Source of the DNA: Gammaproteobacteria bacterium
Lineage (GTDB): Bacteria; Pseudomonadota; Gammaproteobacteria; Chromatiales; Chromatiaceae
Direction of reading: 5' to 3'
Assembly: GCA_030594925.1 (NCBI GenBank)
Contig: JAUVEG010000028.1
Coordinates: 1-10,080 of the forward strand
Length of the DNA stretch: 10,080 nt
The position numbers were made by a program, and so were the translations under genes. Each line of letters starts with the position of its first letter. Positions within the stretch are counted from its first letter, which is position 1. The notes under the pieces were generated by a model that saw only the letters and a list, made by a program, of their open reading frames with translations, was not told where the DNA came from and did not search any database. Positions 7,637 to 10,080 of this stretch are shown one piece after another.

Positions 7637-8584
7637 ATGGCGCTCTCTTTCCCCTATCGGAAATGCCGCGCGGATGCGCAAGGCGTCGCCCGGGTTGGCG
7701 CACGCCAAATCTATATACTCCCCACCCGCTATGGTCTTCTCTACGGGCTGCTGCTGTTTCTGATTTTGCTGATCTCGGTCAACTATGCCAACAACCCCGG
7801 TTTTCTGCTCACTTTTCTGCTGGCTGGGCTGGGGATCGTGGCGATGCTCCACACCTGGCGAAACCTGCTGGATCTGCGGCTCTCACCGGGCAGGGCAGCT
7901 GCGGTGTTTGCCGGCCAGCCTGCCGCTTTCGAGATCCGGCTGCACAACAGCCGGGAGAGTGAGCGGCCGAATATCAGCTTGCGGCTCTCCGCTGATGAAG
8001 AGCTGGAGAGCGATCTTCCGCCTGCAACGACGCAGAGCCTGACGCTGCATACCCGCGCCACCCGGCGTGGCCGCCAGCAATTACCTCGATTTCGGCTCGC
8101 CACACACTACCCGCTCGGGTTGTTGCGCGCCTGGTGTTATGTCGACCTGGAGATGAATCTGCTGGTCTATCCCGCACCGGGTGCAGCAATGCCGCTGCAG
8201 GGAGAGGCAGACCACCACAGCGATGATCACCAGCAGATGCATACCGGCAACAGCAGCGGCAGCGATGACTTTATCGGCCTGCGTCAGTATCGCGAGGGGG
8301 ATACGCCCGGGCAGATCAACTGGAAGCGCTATGCGCGCGAGCAGGGCTTGTACACCAATCTCTTCACTGTCTCCAGCGTCCGGCGCCACTGGCTGGAGTG
8401 GGACTCCCTGCCGGGCATGGAGACGGAGGAGCGCCTAAGCACCCTCTGCCGGGGTGTCGTGGATGCCAGTGAGTTGCAGCATGAGTATGGTCTGAGACTG
8501 CCCGGAGTGGAGATCAAGCCGGCAAGCGGGGAGAGCCACCGGCATCGATGCCTGGCAGCCTTGGCCCTTTTCGGGGAGAGTTGA
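7637..8584 (+). CDS. DUF58 domain membrane protein
   Basis: This 315-aa protein belongs to the DUF58 family, usually encoded next to MoxR ATPases; its biochemical role is not established. Two closely spaced hydrophobic segments near residues 33-50 and 54-73 anchor it to the inner membrane. A long soluble part follows, with an Ig-like or beta-rich stretch and then the DUF58 motif at 211-234. That motif is DFIGLRQYREGD followed by INWKRYAR, which contains the conserved Arg, Gly-Asp and Trp. The ATG at 7637 has GAAGG (7627-7631) overlapping the moxR stop, which points to translational coupling. Its own TGA shares one base with the ATG of the next gene. A short, variable C terminus (ending ALFGES) is typical of the Pseudomonas-type subgroup near tgpA. 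The family call is firm. Confidence 0.9.
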   Translation: MALSFPYRKCRADAQGVARVGARQIYILPTRYGLLYGLLLFLILLISVNYANNPGFLLTFLLAGLGIVAMLHTWRNLLDLRLSPGRAAAVFAGQPAAFEIRLHNSRESERPNISLRLSADEELESDLPPATTQSLTLHTRATRRGRQQLPRFRLATHYPLGLLRAWCYVDLEMNLLVYPAPGAAMPLQGEADHHSDDHQQMHTGNSSGSDDFIGLRQYREGDTPGQINWKRYAREQGLYTNLFTVSSVRRHWLEWDSLPGMETEERLSTLCRGVVDASELQHEYGLRLPGVEIKPASGESHRHRCLAALALFGES

Positions 8585-10080
8585 TGGTTTCCGCCGAAGA
8601 GCATCGTCTTGCAAACCGGGAGTTGCTGATCCTGTTCGCTGTCATCTCCATGGCGGTTGCTCCGCATTTTACGCATACGAATATCTGGATCACGCTGTTC
8701 TTCATCGCCACGCTCGGTTATCGCACGGCGGCGATACGCCGGCCGCAACTGCTGCCAGGCAAGCTGCTGCTGTTTGTGATCACCATTGCTGCACTGGGGG
8801 TGGTGGTAGTCAATCATGCCCAGCTGATCGACTGGCGTGTTGCTGTTGATCTGTTGATTGTCATGGTGGGGCTCAAGTTGTTGGAGTTGCGCAGGCGTCG
8901 CGACCTCTATGTCATCCTCTTTCTCGGCTACTTTACGATAGCCTCCAATTTTCTTTTCAACCAGGGGCTGTTGCTGGCTCTCTATCTGTTCGTGGTGGTT
9001 GTGGGGTTGACGGCTATCCTGCTGGAAGCCAGTCGTAGCAAATCACTGCAACGTCCATTCAAAAGCGTTGGGCTGTCGCTCTCGCTGCTGCTGCAGGCCG
9101 TGCCGATCATGGTGGCGCTGTTTCTCTTTTTCCCGCGCCTGTCGGCCCCGTTGTGGAGTCTCGGCGTCGATCAGCAGCGCGGCGTGACGGGGCTGAGTGA
9201 CAGGCTCTCCCTCGGCGGCATCAGCGAGTTGATCCGCTCCCGCGCGGTGGCGTTCCGCGTCGATTTCGAGGATGCGGTTCCTCCCCCGCAACTGCGCTAC
9301 TGGCGTGGCCCGGTGATGTGGGAGAGTGATGGAACGAGCTGGTTCCGTGGTGAACCTCTATCGCAAGAGACGGTTAGTTATATCGCAAAGGGCGAGCCGA
9401 CAGACTACAGCGTTACCCTGGAGCCGGGCGGTGGCCTGTGGCTGCTGGCGCTGGACCTTCCCCGGGAGCCGCCGCCAAAGGCAAGCCTGGAATCCGCTTT
9501 TGAACTCATCGCCGACAAGCCGGTCACGCAGCGGCTGCGTTATGCGATGCGTTCCTATCTGCACTACAACACCGGTGATCTTGGTGAAGATGAACGCAGG
9601 CGCGCGCTGCAATTGCCGGACAATATCACACCCAGAATGCAGCAGCTGGCGCAACGCTGGCGGAGTGATGAGAAGGATGACGCCGGACACGCTACTGTCG
9701 TCAACCAGGCGCTGCGCTATTTTCGCGAGCAGCCTTTCTACTACACCCTCTATCCGCCCCTATTGCTTGATAATCCTGTAGATGAGTTTCTGTTTGAGAG
9801 CCGCAGGGGATTCTGTGAACACTATGCCAGCAGTTTCGTCACCATGATGCGCGTCGCAGGTATACCCGCGCGGCTGGTGACCGGCTACCAGGGGGGCGAG
9901 ATCAATCCGCTGGGGGGGCATCTGATCGTGCGCCAGTCAGACGCCCACGCCTGGGCAGAGGTGTGGCTCGAAGGGGAGGGGTGGGTGCGCATCGATCCCA
10001 CGGCGGCAGTCGCGCCGGAGCGTGTCGAACGTCCGTTTGAGATTGATTTTGATGATGCCGGCATCATCGGCAGCCCGATT
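8584..10080 (+). CDS. tgpA: TgpA-type membrane transglutaminase (3' end cut by window)
   Basis: An open frame of 499 codons runs off the right edge. The first 185 or so residues contain about six hydrophobic helices (e.g. the stretches LLILFAVISMAV, LLLFVITIAALGVVVV and LLLALYLFVVVVGLTAILL), ending near PRLSAPLWSLG. A periplasmic domain follows, with the transglutaminase core: Cys411 in RGFCEHYAS, His455 in DAHAWAEVW and Asp471 in RIDPTAA. The spacings of 44 and 16 residues match the catalytic triad I recall for Pseudomonas TgpA (Cys404, His448, Asp464). A last membrane helix and a DUF4129 tail are expected beyond the window. The ATG at 8584 shares its A with the DUF58 stop codon and has GGGGAGAG (8573-8580) just upstream. 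The role is probably in the periplasm or cell envelope; the natural substrate of this family is not settled. Confidence 0.92.
   Translation, partial: MVSAEEHRLANRELLILFAVISMAVAPHFTHTNIWITLFFIATLGYRTAAIRRPQLLPGKLLLFVITIAALGVVVVNHAQLIDWRVAVDLLIVMVGLKLLELRRRRDLYVILFLGYFTIASNFLFNQGLLLALYLFVVVVGLTAILLEASRSKSLQRPFKSVGLSLSLLLQAVPIMVALFLFFPRLSAPLWSLGVDQQRGVTGLSDRLSLGGISELIRSRAVAFRVDFEDAVPPPQLRYWRGPVMWESDGTSWFRGEPLSQETVSYIAKGEPTDYSVTLEPGGGLWLLALDLPREPPPKASLESAFELIADKPVTQRLRYAMRSYLHYNTGDLGEDERRRALQLPDNITPRMQQLAQRWRSDEKDDAGHATVVNQALRYFREQPFYYTLYPPLLLDNPVDEFLFESRRGFCEHYASSFVTMMRVAGIPARLVTGYQGGEINPLGGHLIVRQSDAHAWAEVWLEGEGWVRIDPTAAVAPERVERPFEIDFDDAGIIGSPI

Noticed and set aside
9326..9781. 151-codon plus-strand frame
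   Set aside because: Out-of-frame shadow inside the transglutaminase gene, whose own frame is open throughout and carries the catalytic motifs.

Overview
The window looks like a chromosomal segment of a gammaproteobacterium. The soluble transhydrogenase is close to the enterobacterial SthA form, down to the same C-terminal ending NGLNRLF. The moxR-DUF58-transglutaminase cluster resembles the arrangement around Pseudomonas tgpA, and the intergenic repeats are of kinds common in free-living or symbiotic Gammaproteobacteria. I cannot name the genus. Two genes are less typical of the class: an adenylate kinase with a four-cysteine (zinc-type) LID and a type III glutamine synthetase.

Layout, left to right. 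Positions 98-739 (+) hold adk, with a plausible promoter upstream and a strong hairpin terminator behind it. An imperfect inverted-repeat element (about 813-946) fills the gap to a promoter and thrC (1010-2482, +). A REP-like hairpin and a bidirectional terminator separate thrC from the convergent type III glutamine synthetase gene (2600-4774, -). Upstream of that gene is a 490-bp region with a very good sigma-54 (-24/-12) promoter, a 172-bp MITE with a clear 8-bp target-site duplication and IS66-like GTAA ends, and NtrC-like palindromes beyond the MITE. Then comes sthA (5267-6658, -), divergent from a tightly packed moxR - DUF58 - transglutaminase operon (6711 to the right edge, +). The last gene is cut by the end of the window.

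Functionally the left two thirds is core metabolism: adenylate balance (Adk), threonine synthesis (ThrC), ammonia assimilation (GS-III, with sequence signs of nitrogen control) and NADPH/NADH balance (SthA). The right third is a conserved membrane-linked operon: a MoxR AAA+ ATPase, a DUF58 protein and a membrane transglutaminase, thought to act together in the cell envelope. In that order the stop and start codons lie within 8 bp or overlap, so co-translation is likely.

I see no CRISPR array, RNA gene, phage module or clearly new gene system. The most interesting part is non-coding: the glnA-type control region, where a MITE has inserted between the sigma-54 promoter and the candidate enhancer sites.
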